From assembly GCA_905147135.1 (NCBI GenBank), contig LR990039.1:32547708-32611707 (forward strand): a stretch of 64,000 nt of DNA, in the 5' to 3' direction. Positions 33,019 through 42,239 of the stretch are shown in pieces. A model generated the notes under the pieces. That model was not told where the DNA came from. It was given only the letters and a program-made list of their open reading frames with translations, and did not search any database. The translations under genes were made by a program, and so were the position numbers. The number at the start of each line of letters is the position of its first letter. Position 1 is the first letter of the stretch. The stretch comes from Blastobasis lacticolella. Lineage: Eukaryota > Arthropoda > Insecta > Lepidoptera > Blastobasidae.

Positions 33019-34650
33019 TTTTTTTACCAGCTGCCGCATCAGCCGATTTTTCTGGCGCGCCTCTGCAACCAGTTCCTGAAATAAATTGAGTATAATTTAA
33101 TATTATATTTCTGCTAAACAAGCGCTGGAAAATGAATTTCACTTTTAACAAATTGTTGAAATAATGAATTTAGAATTATTGATGAGGTAGATAATGCGAT
33201 TTTATAGCTTGTAGGTAGCTTTTATAATAATAATAATAAGCTAATAACATTAATCAGCTGGTAGTATTGTCTGTAAAGGCCAGATATAGATACAATTCAA
33301 TTCAAGCCCCTATCTGAATGGCTAAGTTCAGTTAAACTTATAAGGTAATTAAGTTAGTTCTCTGCGTCATATAGGTACATGCATCACTTTCATTTACCGG
33401 TTCTCTATTGACTAGTACAGTGATAATCATGTCTGCCAGATGACGCTCATTGTTGGGCATAGGCCTCCCAATACATTACTAACAATGAAATAGAGATACA
33501 TAGCATACCGTTAGGTTCTGTATCTCCTGCTTTTGCGGAGCGAGATACAGCGCTGTAGGCGTGGTCGCGTCGAGTATGCGAGCAGGCCGGCGGCGTGGAT
33601 GGCGCCGGGGGCGCGTCGGGGTGAAGCGTGGGCGCCGTGGTGTGGCAAGCTGGACGAGGCTTTCGAGTCGGGTTCCGGACCGCGAGTTGCTGGGCTGAGG
33701 GGTCCGCGGTGGTGGCGATCGCGGTGGAGGCGATCGCGGTGGCGGCGACCGCGGTGGAGGCGACAGCAGTGGAGAGGAGATGCTTGGCAAGAAGCAGTCC
33801 CCTGCGCCTCCTTGCACTACTACTTCTTTCACAACCTGTAAATGTTGTTTATAGGATTATTCTCAATTATATATAGAAATATAGTAAGAAATTTTAGATA
33901 TATATTTATAACGGATTAGGGGTTCTACACATACACTGAGGTACTATCACGTTCCCATGTTAACAGGGTCATAGAGGTTAGATGGCAGTCGCTCTACTGT
34001 AATTACCTAAATCTGCCAAATCCTGGATCTTGGAGAGCACAACAGGGGTATTATCGCCAAGAAATTTTATTTAAATCTTCAGATATATTTATGGTTGTAA
34101 TTTACTAATAAACAAATGTTTTTTATTAAAGTAAACCAAATTTTTTAATAGGTAGGGGGTGGGATGCAAGTGAAACAGTGGTTCACTAATTTTGCTTGAG
34201 TTTTGTAAGCAAATAGTAATCACCAATAATTAATTATTTAAATTTTTATAACAAAGTATATTGTGTTCAAACTTGGTCTAAGTTTAGATTTCATGTTTAT
34301 CCAAAATGTGACTGAGGATATAGAATTTTAATCTTAATAGGGTGGTACACTTTTTTGGCCACTTGTATTTTAAGGATCATTAGATCACTTATTTTACTTA
34401 AGACTTGGAGACAAGAGTCAAGTACCACTATGCATAAATATTATTAAAAAAAAAACTTACAATCATCTCCCCTATGCCAGATTCTCCTTCCAATATAAGG
34501 CCAACAGCACTCTCTTGACCAATTATACATAGTATTTTGGAGGAGAGAGTGCTCACCTCCGGCACCAATGCTTTATTGCCCGTGTGACCTCGTGCAACCC
34601 GGGCCCTACTTGCCTCCTCACGAGCCTTCGTTTTAGGTCTCTACAGGTCT
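33000..34650 (-). pseudogene. Harbinger Myb/SANT-like accessory gene (copy 2), three exons
   Basis: Read on the minus strand. The exon at about 34463-34645 (acceptor TTTTTTTAG, donor GTAAGT) reads KTKAREEASRARVARGHTGN and LSSKILCIIGQESAVGL, which aligns with exon 2 of the intact gene at 51.1 kb. The exon at 33480-33835 encodes a low-complexity linker with four SPPPR(S/T) repeats and then an Arg/Pro-rich region. The exon near 33005-33077 reads ELVAEARQKNRLMRQLVKKI, a likely coiled coil. The exon carrying the main DNA-binding helices is not found; Helitron sequence lies where it should be. Orientation is convergent with the transposase at 31.9 kb. Confidence 0.6.
33945..34060 (+). mobile_element. 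SINE type A fragment
   Basis: AACAGGGTCATAGAGGTTAG and TGGCAGTCGCTCTACTGTAA lead to AAATCCTGGATCTTGG and a shortened tail (GAGAGCACAACAGGGG). Head and part of the GC-rich tail are lost. It lies in an intron of the Harbinger accessory gene relic. Confidence 0.65.
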
Positions 34651-34799
34651 AAAAAAATCGTTTAATGTTATTAGTTATTTAAGTGATAAAGTATATAAAT
34701 AAGTATATACATTAGTTAGATAATATAAAATTGGATAGATTCCTGTAATATTTACCTATCTACTTACTTGCAATTGTATTATCCTAATATTTTAAATGC

Positions 34800-35035
34800 A
34801 AAATATAATGTGTGTTTCGTCTTGTACGTAATGGATGTTTGTTACTTCTTCACGCAAAAACTACAGAACGGATTTTAATTAAATATGGTAGTTACATAGC
34901 ATATAGCCCCGAATACCACATATACTATAATTTATCCCGATATTTAATGTGATTCCCGCGGGAACGGGTCCGAACGTTATAGCCGAATTTTATGCGGACG
35001 CAGTCGCGGCCAAAAGCTATTATGAAATAAAATAA
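34800..35035 (+). mobile_element. Helitron-like fragment
   Basis: Contains the diagnostic block AAAACTACAGAACGGATTTT and ends GACGCAGTCGCGGCCAAAAG followed by CTATTA. The 3' terminal sequence is inverted at 56530-56552. No helicase or replication initiator gene is present. Confidence 0.55.
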
Positions 35036-35210
35036 TCTAAGCCAGCCAAAATATTGCATAATTTCTTAAATATTAGGTATAATACATTTTAAACAGTTTT
35101 ATTTAAGTACCTAAGTATATAAAAACTAACTTCTTACTTACTTATTGTACCTACTTACTTATTCAACGCTTCCATAATCGTGGATAATCAAAGATCGTGG
35201 TTTAAAGTAG

Positions 35211-35258
35211 TTGTAAATTAACGCGTTTGTAGGTCCATACAAACGCGTTAATTTACAA
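35211..35258. repeat. Perfect hairpin with 21-nt arms
   Basis: Arms 35211-35231 and 35238-35258 are exact reverse complements with a 6-nt loop (GGTCCA). The arms contain AACGCGTT. There is no other structure around it. Confidence 0.8.
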
Positions 35259-35289
35259 TTTTATCAATATATTTTTAATTTATCGTCAT

Positions 35290-35690
35290 AAAATTCATGA
35301 TTTTCCTGCACATTGACATGTAAACAATGAGTAAATCGGTTCACAGCGACGTTGCCGTTCCGTGCTACAGCATGGCTTGTAGATGAAGGAGGCTATGAAC
35401 GTTTCATGTTGACATCTGTTGACATCGCGCCGCACGCTGCACCATGGGGCCAAATTGAAAAACGTTTGAACGACATTTCGGGCTTGGATTGCGGGTTTTG
35501 CCTCATCATACAGTGCGCCGCGCGGCGCGCTGCACAGTGGGACATTTCGCCATCTGTCAATGTACTTGCATACAAGTTGCTCGGCGTGTAACAAGTTTTG
35601 CCACATCGTGCAGTGCGCCGCGCGGCGCACTTCATCAGTGGGTCTTCAAGCTTAGTGCACCAGTGCGTGTGTGGGGGGAGTGTTACTCCT
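35290..35690. repeat. GC-rich duplicated block with CGCCGCGCGGCG palindrome
   Basis: A unit of about 45 bp around GTGCGCCGCGCGGCGC, preceded by GTTTTGCC and CATC and followed by CAGTGGG, occurs at 35497-35541 and again at 35597-35642. A relative is near 25780. This may be part of a GC-ended MITE, but complete ends are not seen. Confidence 0.5.
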
Positions 35691-35718
35691 TGTTCTTTTT
35701 AATACTTTATTTTTAAGT

Positions 35719-36217
35719 TGTCAAATAATTCAAGACAAGAGGAAGCGCATTATAAAATGTTTTTAATGTTAAACGTCCGGGAGGAAACCGGCTTTTAAGT
35801 GAATTCACGTATTTATTTCCTAAGAAGTTTGAGGACCCGCTCCCGGGTGGTTACGTTGCTCCAGGTTCGCACATAATGGCGACCGACATAGTCATATTAA
35901 AAAGAAAGAGAACCTTAGGAAGAAGAATTTTCAGTAAATCAATAAAAAATAGCGGATTTGGAGCAGCAGCGAGACATTCCTGCCTCTTATAAGTACGTGG
36001 AAGACAAGGCAGAAGAGCTATTAACAACTGAAGCCGAAATTAAAGAGTTACTATTCCAAGGCGACGATGACTATGTCAAATAATTCAATGACAAGAGGAA
36101 GCGCATTGTAATATAAACGACCGGGAGGAAACCGGATTTTAAGGGAATTCACGTATTTATTTCCTAAGACGTTTGAGCGCCCGCTCCCGGGTGGTTACGT
36201 TGCTCCAGGTTCGCACA
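35719..36217. mobile_element. Miniature LTR element (TRIM-like)
   Basis: Two direct repeats start TG and end CA: 35719-35873 (155 bp) and 36074-36217 (144 bp), both beginning TGTCAAATAATTCAA and ending CCAGGTTCGCACA. The 200-bp interior starts TAATGGCGACCGACATAG, which looks like a primer-binding site just after the left LTR. It holds a short coding stub (VILKRKRTLGRRIF, then SYKYVEDKAEELLTTEAEIK) like the N-terminus of an LTR-element gag. No polypurine tract or 5-bp target duplication is clear. Confidence 0.65.
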
Positions 36218-36247
36218 GTTGGGCAACCGCCCTGTTTTCCGCTGGCA

Positions 36248-36291
36248 CCATAGAGAAAATATTTACTAACGTAAGTAAATATTCTCTATGG
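36248..36291. repeat. Near-perfect hairpin
   Basis: CCATAGAGAAAATATTTACT pairs with AGTAAATATTCTCTATGG (one bulged A) around a 6-nt loop. It lies 30 bp beyond the right LTR of the miniature element. Confidence 0.65.
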
Positions 36292-36395
36292 CTGGCGCAG
36301 ATATTTCTTTTGTAAGAAAATTCTTAAAGGGATATTTACGAATTGGACGTTGCTCGGCAACCATATTTGACATTGCGCGAAAATACATTTGACAT

Positions 36396-36435
36396 TGTCG
36401 AGCAATTTGCAGAAATGTCGAGCAATTTGCAGAAA
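36396..36435. repeat. Perfect 20-bp tandem duplication
   Basis: The unit TGTCGAGCAATTTGCAGAAA occurs twice head to tail. Related GACATTG(T/C)G pieces precede it. Confidence 0.7.
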
Positions 36436-36586
36436 ATAACTTATGAAAATCTAGAAACCTGCATTCAGCACGTCTCATCGCGTCTCTGCTGTCAATAGAG
36501 AGAGTCTTAGTGACGTCTTATAATTTTTTTTGTATTTTATGTTTTATGTGTAAATATGGAACTAAGAATAATTTTAATCTGGAAAT

Positions 36587-37603
36587 GTGAATGTTTCTAC
36601 CGCGCCTACCACATGTCCCCACTGCTCAGGGTCTACCCGTACTTTCTGTGTGCGTGGTTTGTCAATCCACATTTGTCAATCCACACTAATATCTTCTGAT
36701 GCATTGCGACAGGTCTATTTTGCACATTTTCATTCGATAATGTCGTATGGTTCAATCATCTGGGGTAACTCTACGGAGGCCAAAAGAGTTTTGCTTATGC
36801 AAAAACGTGCGTTGCGTGCGATATTTGGTTTAAAGCCTAGAGATTCCTGTAGAACACTGTTTGTGGACCACCGCATTATGAGCCATTACTCTCTATATAT
36901 GTTGCAAGTGCTAACGTTTGTTAGAAATAACATATCTATGTACAGACGTGCTCATAACGCGGATGGGAGGCAGACACGCCACCCAGGCAAACTGGAAGTC
37001 CAACCGCGTCGCCTGGCACTTTCAGAAAAAAATCCGCGGATTATGGGTCCCACATATTATAATAAACTACCATCGCATTTACAAAACGAACCATCTGACG
37101 AAACATTTGGGCGCGAACTGAGAAACCTTTTATTTAATAATCCGTTGTACTCAGTAAATGAGTATTACGAACTTTACTCGAAATAAATTGCTATATTCGT
37201 ATTATGTACCTTCGACATACTTGTACCTATTGGTTATTATTTTGTATTATTTTATTTTTAAATTGACGTTACTGAATAACTTATTTTATTTTATGTTGAC
37301 AAATATTATTTACAATTATTATTATTTAATTGTGATATATTTAATCTAAATTAGATGTGACATTCATATAGAATAATTATTGTTTTTATATAATTAGTTT
37401 CATTGACATTGTAAAATTTAATGTAATTTAATTATCAGACATTTGAATTTATATTGTTACATACATTTTTGTATAAGTAATTATATATCTACTGTAACTC
37501 TTGACGATCCCTAACTTAAAACACATTTTTGACATATCGAATGTGATCATAATGAAATTGTATTTACTTTTGGGAAATAAATGTAATCTAAATCTAAATC
37601 TAG
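36587..37603 (+). pseudogene. Jockey-like LINE, C-terminus and 3' UTR
   Basis: The 199-codon frame (36587-37186) reads QVYFAHFHSIMSYGSIIWGN, then KRALRAIFGLKPRDSCRTLF, and ends YYNKLPSHLQNEPSDETFGR...NEYYELYSK. This is the thumb and C-terminal region of a Jockey/CR1-type RT. Its natural stop appears intact. The 3' UTR ends in a short (TCTAAA)n tail near 37585-37601 (CTAAATCTAAATCTA). The copy is severely 5' truncated and the palm is absent. Different family from the LINE at 41.4 kb. Confidence 0.75.
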
Positions 37604-37604
37604 G

Positions 37605-38190
37605 GAAAATTCACCGAAATCATCGACACCAAGCAGCTGCCACACAGGCCGCTCCCGCCGCTGACTCCAATTAGGTGCCCTCAAAACTACTGAAGAGTTT
37701 AGTCGCTCTTAAGGAAGGGGCACCCGTTCTACGTCACATCCCTAACGGTGCGCGGAACAGGCAGCAGGTCGATTGTGTGACGAACTTAATAATTGTATTG
37801 ATTGTATCCTCGCCTTCGCTTTCACTGCCCTTAAAGTGCCCTCTAAAGATTTATCCGGTAATATGACGGCGAAGGTGAGGACAAACATTGAATCTTCGGT
37901 GATTCACGATGATTTCGTTTCTGAACTAAAGCAGCGATCTAGTACATAGGCCAGTCAAATCTTACATCTAAAACGCAAAACGCGATGTAACGCTGCATTT
38001 TTGGTATGTTATTGAGACCTGCTACCTGCGTAATACGTAAAAAACTGCGAAATTTCAAGACTTCTTTCACATTTTGGCCTAAAAATCGTAAACTATGCTT
38101 TTCTCGACCAAAAAAGCTTAATAGCTTTTAAAATTTATTAAATTTGCAATTATTTAAGCCCAAACACAGCTCCATAAAGCGGGAGTAATA
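37605..38190. other. No recognised feature
   Basis: Contains a GC-rich patch at 37620-37700 that could come from an old coding sequence, but no motif was recognised. Confidence 0.35.
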
Positions 38191-38197
38191 CACGGGT

Positions 38198-38391
38198 GCG
38201 AATGCCGAAAGCACGAATAACGATTGCGCGAAGACTATTGCCCGAAAGCTTGAATGCGCGATGGTACATTTGTGCGAAAAATCAATTCCGCGAAAGCTTC
38301 AAAGAGCGAACGTACAATTGTGCGACAATTCCATTGCGCGATAGCTTAAAAGCACGACGTTTTAATTGAGCGAATTGTCTGCTGCGCGAAG
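38198..38391. repeat. 16-bp periodic array with GCGA at each step (48-bp super-unit)
   Basis: From 38241 each 16-nt step starts N(G/C)CGA or a one-base variant: 38241, 38257, 38273, 38289, 38305, 38321, 38337, 38353, 38369, 38385. Every third step is most alike (CGCGAAAGCTTCAAAG, CGCGATAGCTTAAAAG), giving a 48-bp super-unit present three times. The two steps before 38241 are 14 bp. There is no coding potential. Confidence 0.75.
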
Positions 38392-38479
38392 CAAAAGTAT
38401 TAATAAGAATAACCGCTTTTTTATAGCAGTTTTTAATCAGTTTTGTGGAATCTATTAATGTGGGGTGTCAAATACCTAT

Positions 38480-38840
38480 GGCATAGATGCCGATTTTGCT
38501 TTAAGACTGCAAATCTCTCTCAAATGATCTTACTGCTCTGGCGTTTTTACCGGCAGATGAGATACCAGACGCATTCCAATCACTAAAAGATAATATAATG
38601 CCTCTTGCAGCGAGGGAAGTGCTCGAGTGGTTCGAACATTACTATATTCTAGAAAGACACACGCATCACTTCCTCAAATAAAACCCAAACCATAAGGACG
38701 CCGCCGATATTGACGCCGTTGTTGTGGTCGATAAGTTTAAACTATGACTTGGAGTTACCTCGTACCCAAAACAACGTAGAAGCATGGCATCGGCAGTGTT
38801 ACTCCCCCATAAAGCGTATAGCAACCAAGTTATTACTCTT
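38480..38840 (+). pseudogene. MULE transposase C-terminal relic
   Basis: The plus strand reads DADFALRLQISL, then after a one-base shift NDLTALAFLPADEIPDAFQS, LAAREVLEWFEHYYI, and in another frame LELPRTQNNVEAWHRQC. This fits the C-terminal part of insect MULE transposases (often linked to FLYWCH fingers), whose signature is 'ALAFxPxxxVxxxF...Y.....R....TNNxxExWHR'. Two frame changes make it non-functional. It is probably not the same copy as the fragment at 20.4 kb. Confidence 0.7.
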
Positions 38841-39299
38841 TAAAGATGGTCTATTTTTTCCGAAAATCTTCAATTTTAGGTTTTGCTCCCGTCCGGAGCA
38901 AATTATTGGTAAAATTGCTAGATATATAATTTAAAAAAATTAAGAATGAGCTGTAGTACATTTAATTTGCTTTAATTGATGTACAGAACGAACAATGTGA
39001 GACTAATGGTTCATTCACAATCTTAAAAAAACGAGGAGAATGTAAAAATGTATTTTTGAAGAATAAAGTATTTATTAAGGTGGGAATAACAATTATACAT
39101 ATTATGAATACTAATCTGACATACAAATAACAAATAATAACCAACTTAATAAAACAATCACTAATTTTGTCCAAGGTCCACGGTATTAGAACTATTAGGA
39201 ATGCTGCTAATGCTGCACTTATGGTCTTTAGTAATTTTGACCAGGCGCTTAGCTAGCTCCTGAAATAGGGAGTGTGCGCATGGTCCCTATAGCTCAAGG

Positions 39300-39347
39300 G
39301 TTTCCACGCCAAACGGCGTAAATGTTTCCACGCCAAACGGCGTAAAT
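39300..39347. repeat. Perfect 24-bp tandem duplication
   Basis: The unit beginning GTTTCCACGCCAAACGGCG occurs twice (39300-39323 and 39324-39347). A third, inverted piece (GCGCCGTTTGACGC) follows at about 39369. The core GCCAAACGGC is close to palindromic. Confidence 0.75.
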
Positions 39348-39659
39348 ATGTGGTTTTCACCAACACTTGCGCCGTTTGACGCTTTCAGCTGAGGCGGCAT
39401 CGGGCCCAGCATAACACGCCGTTACTGGAAGATGTAACTGTGCCAGGGTATCGCTACACGTAGCGTCCCTGACCAAACGTCGTCCCAGCTTCTAGGGCGT
39501 GAGTGTCATCCCTTACCGTCATCACGGGCCAAACCACCTGGCTTCAGCTTCGCGGGTGCTCCAGCAGAGGTGAAGACCCGGCAGATGATATAGTGCGTAA
39601 CGCGGTCGAGAAGTGTCCCAATATTTTTAGAGGACATTGCCTGAAGTTAGAGACCCGAT

Positions 39660-39917
39660 TTACACTCGCCAGCAGCTAGCAAACGGCCACGCTCTGCAGA
39701 GTTGGTTGATGCGCTTAAAATATTGTTTCGCACCAATCTGCAGCGAGGCTCGCCCCATAGCCGCTGAGAACAGGAATTTTTCGGGAGCTTGGCCTCCGGA
39801 AAAGCCTCGTGCCAAAGGCATTTGGAACTGTGAACTATGCACTGAAGACAGAAAAGCTCTCAGGGACACATCTGAAACTTTCATTACACCTAGACCTCCA
39901 TATCCTTCTGTTATCAA
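39660..39917 (-). pseudogene. Retroelement scrap related to the 31 kb relic
   Basis: The minus-strand frame starts GYGGLGVMKVSDVSLRAFLS, closely similar in layout to CGGLGVRRARDVSLPAFLAS at 31.3 kb. It continues with QLCRAWPFASCWRV. Only this short post-RT segment remains. Confidence 0.5.
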
Positions 39918-39929
39918 GATGAATTATTG

Positions 39930-41025
39930 AGATTTATGTTAAGAATTAATATATAAGAATATGTTTCACTGTGTTGTGGACAATACCGCAAAACACAACA
40001 ATGGAATTAGAATTTTTTCTTTAACGAAGTCCGAGAGGGATTAATCAAAACTACCTAGAAGGTGAAACCTTGTCGACGACGTTGTAATAGCAATATCGTC
40101 AAAAGCTGCACAAACGGCACCAGCCCTCGGACAGCACACCAATCACCCTGAACTCGCGCATGAGGAGCTGTTCTGTAAAACCGTGTTCGCATCCCCTTGT
40201 AGGATCCCGTCGTCTAAGTAGGTCGTATTACTACACGTTAAATTTAAAATTTAGCATCTCGTGAGTCGCCTATTGCTGGCAGCCGACTACTGATTGCAAG
40301 GGTAAGCCTTTGTATATAAGATTGCTCGGCTTTTTGTGGCATTGCCGCATAAACTTAGATCAAGAAACATATTTGACCAAGCAAAGCGCCTCTATCGACG
40401 GAGTTGAATCTATTTTTTACGTCACCCTTCAGCACGACTTTAACACTATTACTTTGGAGGAAAGTTCTAATGGCGTGGACAGCGGCTTCGCAGTTACCTT
40501 TAGAACCAAAGTCAAGCTGGATATGCTGCAAGTAATTTCCTGGGCTGGGGGGCGGACAACCGGCGTCGATTGGTAGTCCCTACCGCAATAGGACGAATAT
40601 AACCATATTTTTTTTAGTTTTAGGCGCCATAATGCGTACTTACTAAGGAGTTCTACCGAGCCTGCCAGTGGTGTCAAAAATTCGTTTATAGAGGCTTGTT
40701 CCTTGAAGGCCCTAATGCTGTCGTCGTATGAATGTAGATACAACATTAAAGCCAAGTTATGTCAAAAAAATACATTATTACGATTTCAATAGAACTCTAA
40801 AGTTCAGTAACCCATGGTAAACTTAAAACTAAGCAACTTAAAACTAGCGTACAAACGGCCCTGGGTTCCGTTGCTGAATCGCTCGCCTCTATTCAAACGA
40901 TTTTCTATTTTCAATATTCAATATTTTTAAAATCACATTGGTAACACCGAAAGAGTATGGGCAAAAATAAGGAAAACCAGCATAATGCATGAAAATATGA
41001 AATTTATCATGCCGAGGAGAGCGAT
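39930..41025. other. No recognised gene
   Basis: An 88-codon plus-strand frame (40310-40576) and overlapping minus-strand frames were inspected; none carries a motif I can name. It could be decayed coding DNA. Confidence 0.35.
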
Positions 41026-41029
41026 TAAA

Positions 41030-41295
41030 AAATAGAGCCCCTGGTCTAGCGGCAGCGTGCTTGCGAGAACGATTACCAAGGTTAAGCAACGTTCACCGAA
41101 TCCGAGAACTGGGTAGAGGACCGTTTCGTACATTGAGGCTAGTCGAATTTCAGCACCGCGACGAGGTCGCTACTTGTTAGGTCTTAATACTATTAGCGAA
41201 GCGAGGTTGAGCAATATTTTCCGCTGGACCCTGAGACTGATAGAACGGTCTCGGGAGCTGATTGGCATCACAATGGAATTTTATTATTATTAAAA
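41030..41295 (+). mobile_element. 5S-rRNA-like SINE candidate
   Basis: GATTACCAAGGTTAAGCAAC followed by GTAGAGGACCG resembles the internal promoter half of insect 5S rRNA (GATCACC-AAATTAAGCAGC and GGGACCG). The rest (TCTCGGGAGCTGATTGGCAT) is not 5S-like, and the segment ends in a TTATTATTATTA tail at about 41283. The combination of a Pol III-type head, an unrelated body and a simple tail suggests a 5S-derived SINE, not a 5S gene. Confidence 0.45.
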
Positions 41296-41522
41296 TATAA
41301 TTTCTATCTCATAGAAATTTTCTTTTTGCGGGTAGACGTTGCCGAAAATACAGCTAAATGTTGAGCTCCACTATTTTAATTCTTTAAAAATAAATTATTT
41401 AATATTCTTATCAAATGTCAAGTCAAAATTGATTAATTAACACATCACTCGCTGTGCATATTAAGTCACTGTTTCTTGTGCACCTTTCACTTTCTGCAAG
41501 CACCATCACAACCATCACTACC

Positions 41523-42125
41523 ATGGAAGCCTCGTCTCAGCTCAGGAGTGACATCACCACTTTATTGGACAAAATGTGTAGCTTTGAAGAGCGCCTAGAC
41601 AAAGCAACCGCTTCATCTGCATCTTCGCCAGCCGACTTGCCAGCACTTGTTTGTGAGCCCACACTTGGCCGTGAGTTTTTCGAACTCAAAGTTTCTGGTT
41701 GGCAAATTCTTACAAAAATGCAGACTCAAATCGAGGGTTTGGCATTGGGTCAAGATCGCCACGAGGCTTTCCTACGAAGGAAGGCACTACTCATACATGT
41801 TAAATTGTAGTGGATTGAGGCATATTTGGATTGAATAAAGCTTTAAAGAACATTAACGAATGTTTTTTTGTTCACCATTACAAGAAGAGTGACAGATGAC
41901 ATCGGCTTAAATATAGAATTAAATACAGAATGTATGCAAAGAGATTGCATCAATACAAAGAGTATGTGATACTCTTAACAATACATGGGGTCGCTGGAAA
42001 CAAAGAACAAATGGTTAGTGAAGTTGCAGTGAACATCATAGTAAATAACATGCATGTGTCCGATCTCTCCGTTGGGGATCTGCAGACATGTCACCGCTTG
42101 GGTGCCTCCAAGCGGGACATTGTAT
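41523..42125 (+). pseudogene. LINE copy B ORF1 remains
   Basis: The first part (MEASSQLRSDITTLLDKMCS, FEERLDKATASS) looks like an N-terminal coiled coil. A later frame (41930-42120) reads YVILLTIHGVAGNKEQMVSE, NIIVNNMHVSDLSVGDLQTC and HRLG, matching the central domain of insect LINE ORF1 proteins ('HGVPE...CxRLG'). The frame then passes into ORF2 sequence, which suggests that the ORF1 C-terminus was deleted. Confidence 0.6.
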
Positions 42126-42239
42126 GAATAGCTTAAATGATAGTTTTTTCTCATGTTCGTCGTCATCGTCTAACGAAAATTATCTTAGCGTCAACTCTGA
42201 AGACAGTGATGATGTGTCTACACGTCTTTCTGTACATGA

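Noticed and set aside
33533..33876. Plus-strand Trp/Arg-rich ORFs
   Set aside because: They are antisense shadows of the Pro-rich exon, which has matching splice sites on the minus strand.
38198..38391. CRISPR array
   Set aside because: The repeats are contiguous and diverged with no unique spacers, and the DNA is eukaryotic.
40310..40576. 88-codon ORF as a gene
   Set aside because: No motif, no splice context, surrounded by decayed repeats; kept only as a note.
41030..41160. Functional 5S rRNA gene
   Set aside because: Only part of the promoter half matches and the remaining sequence cannot form the 5S structure; no oligo-T terminator at the right place.
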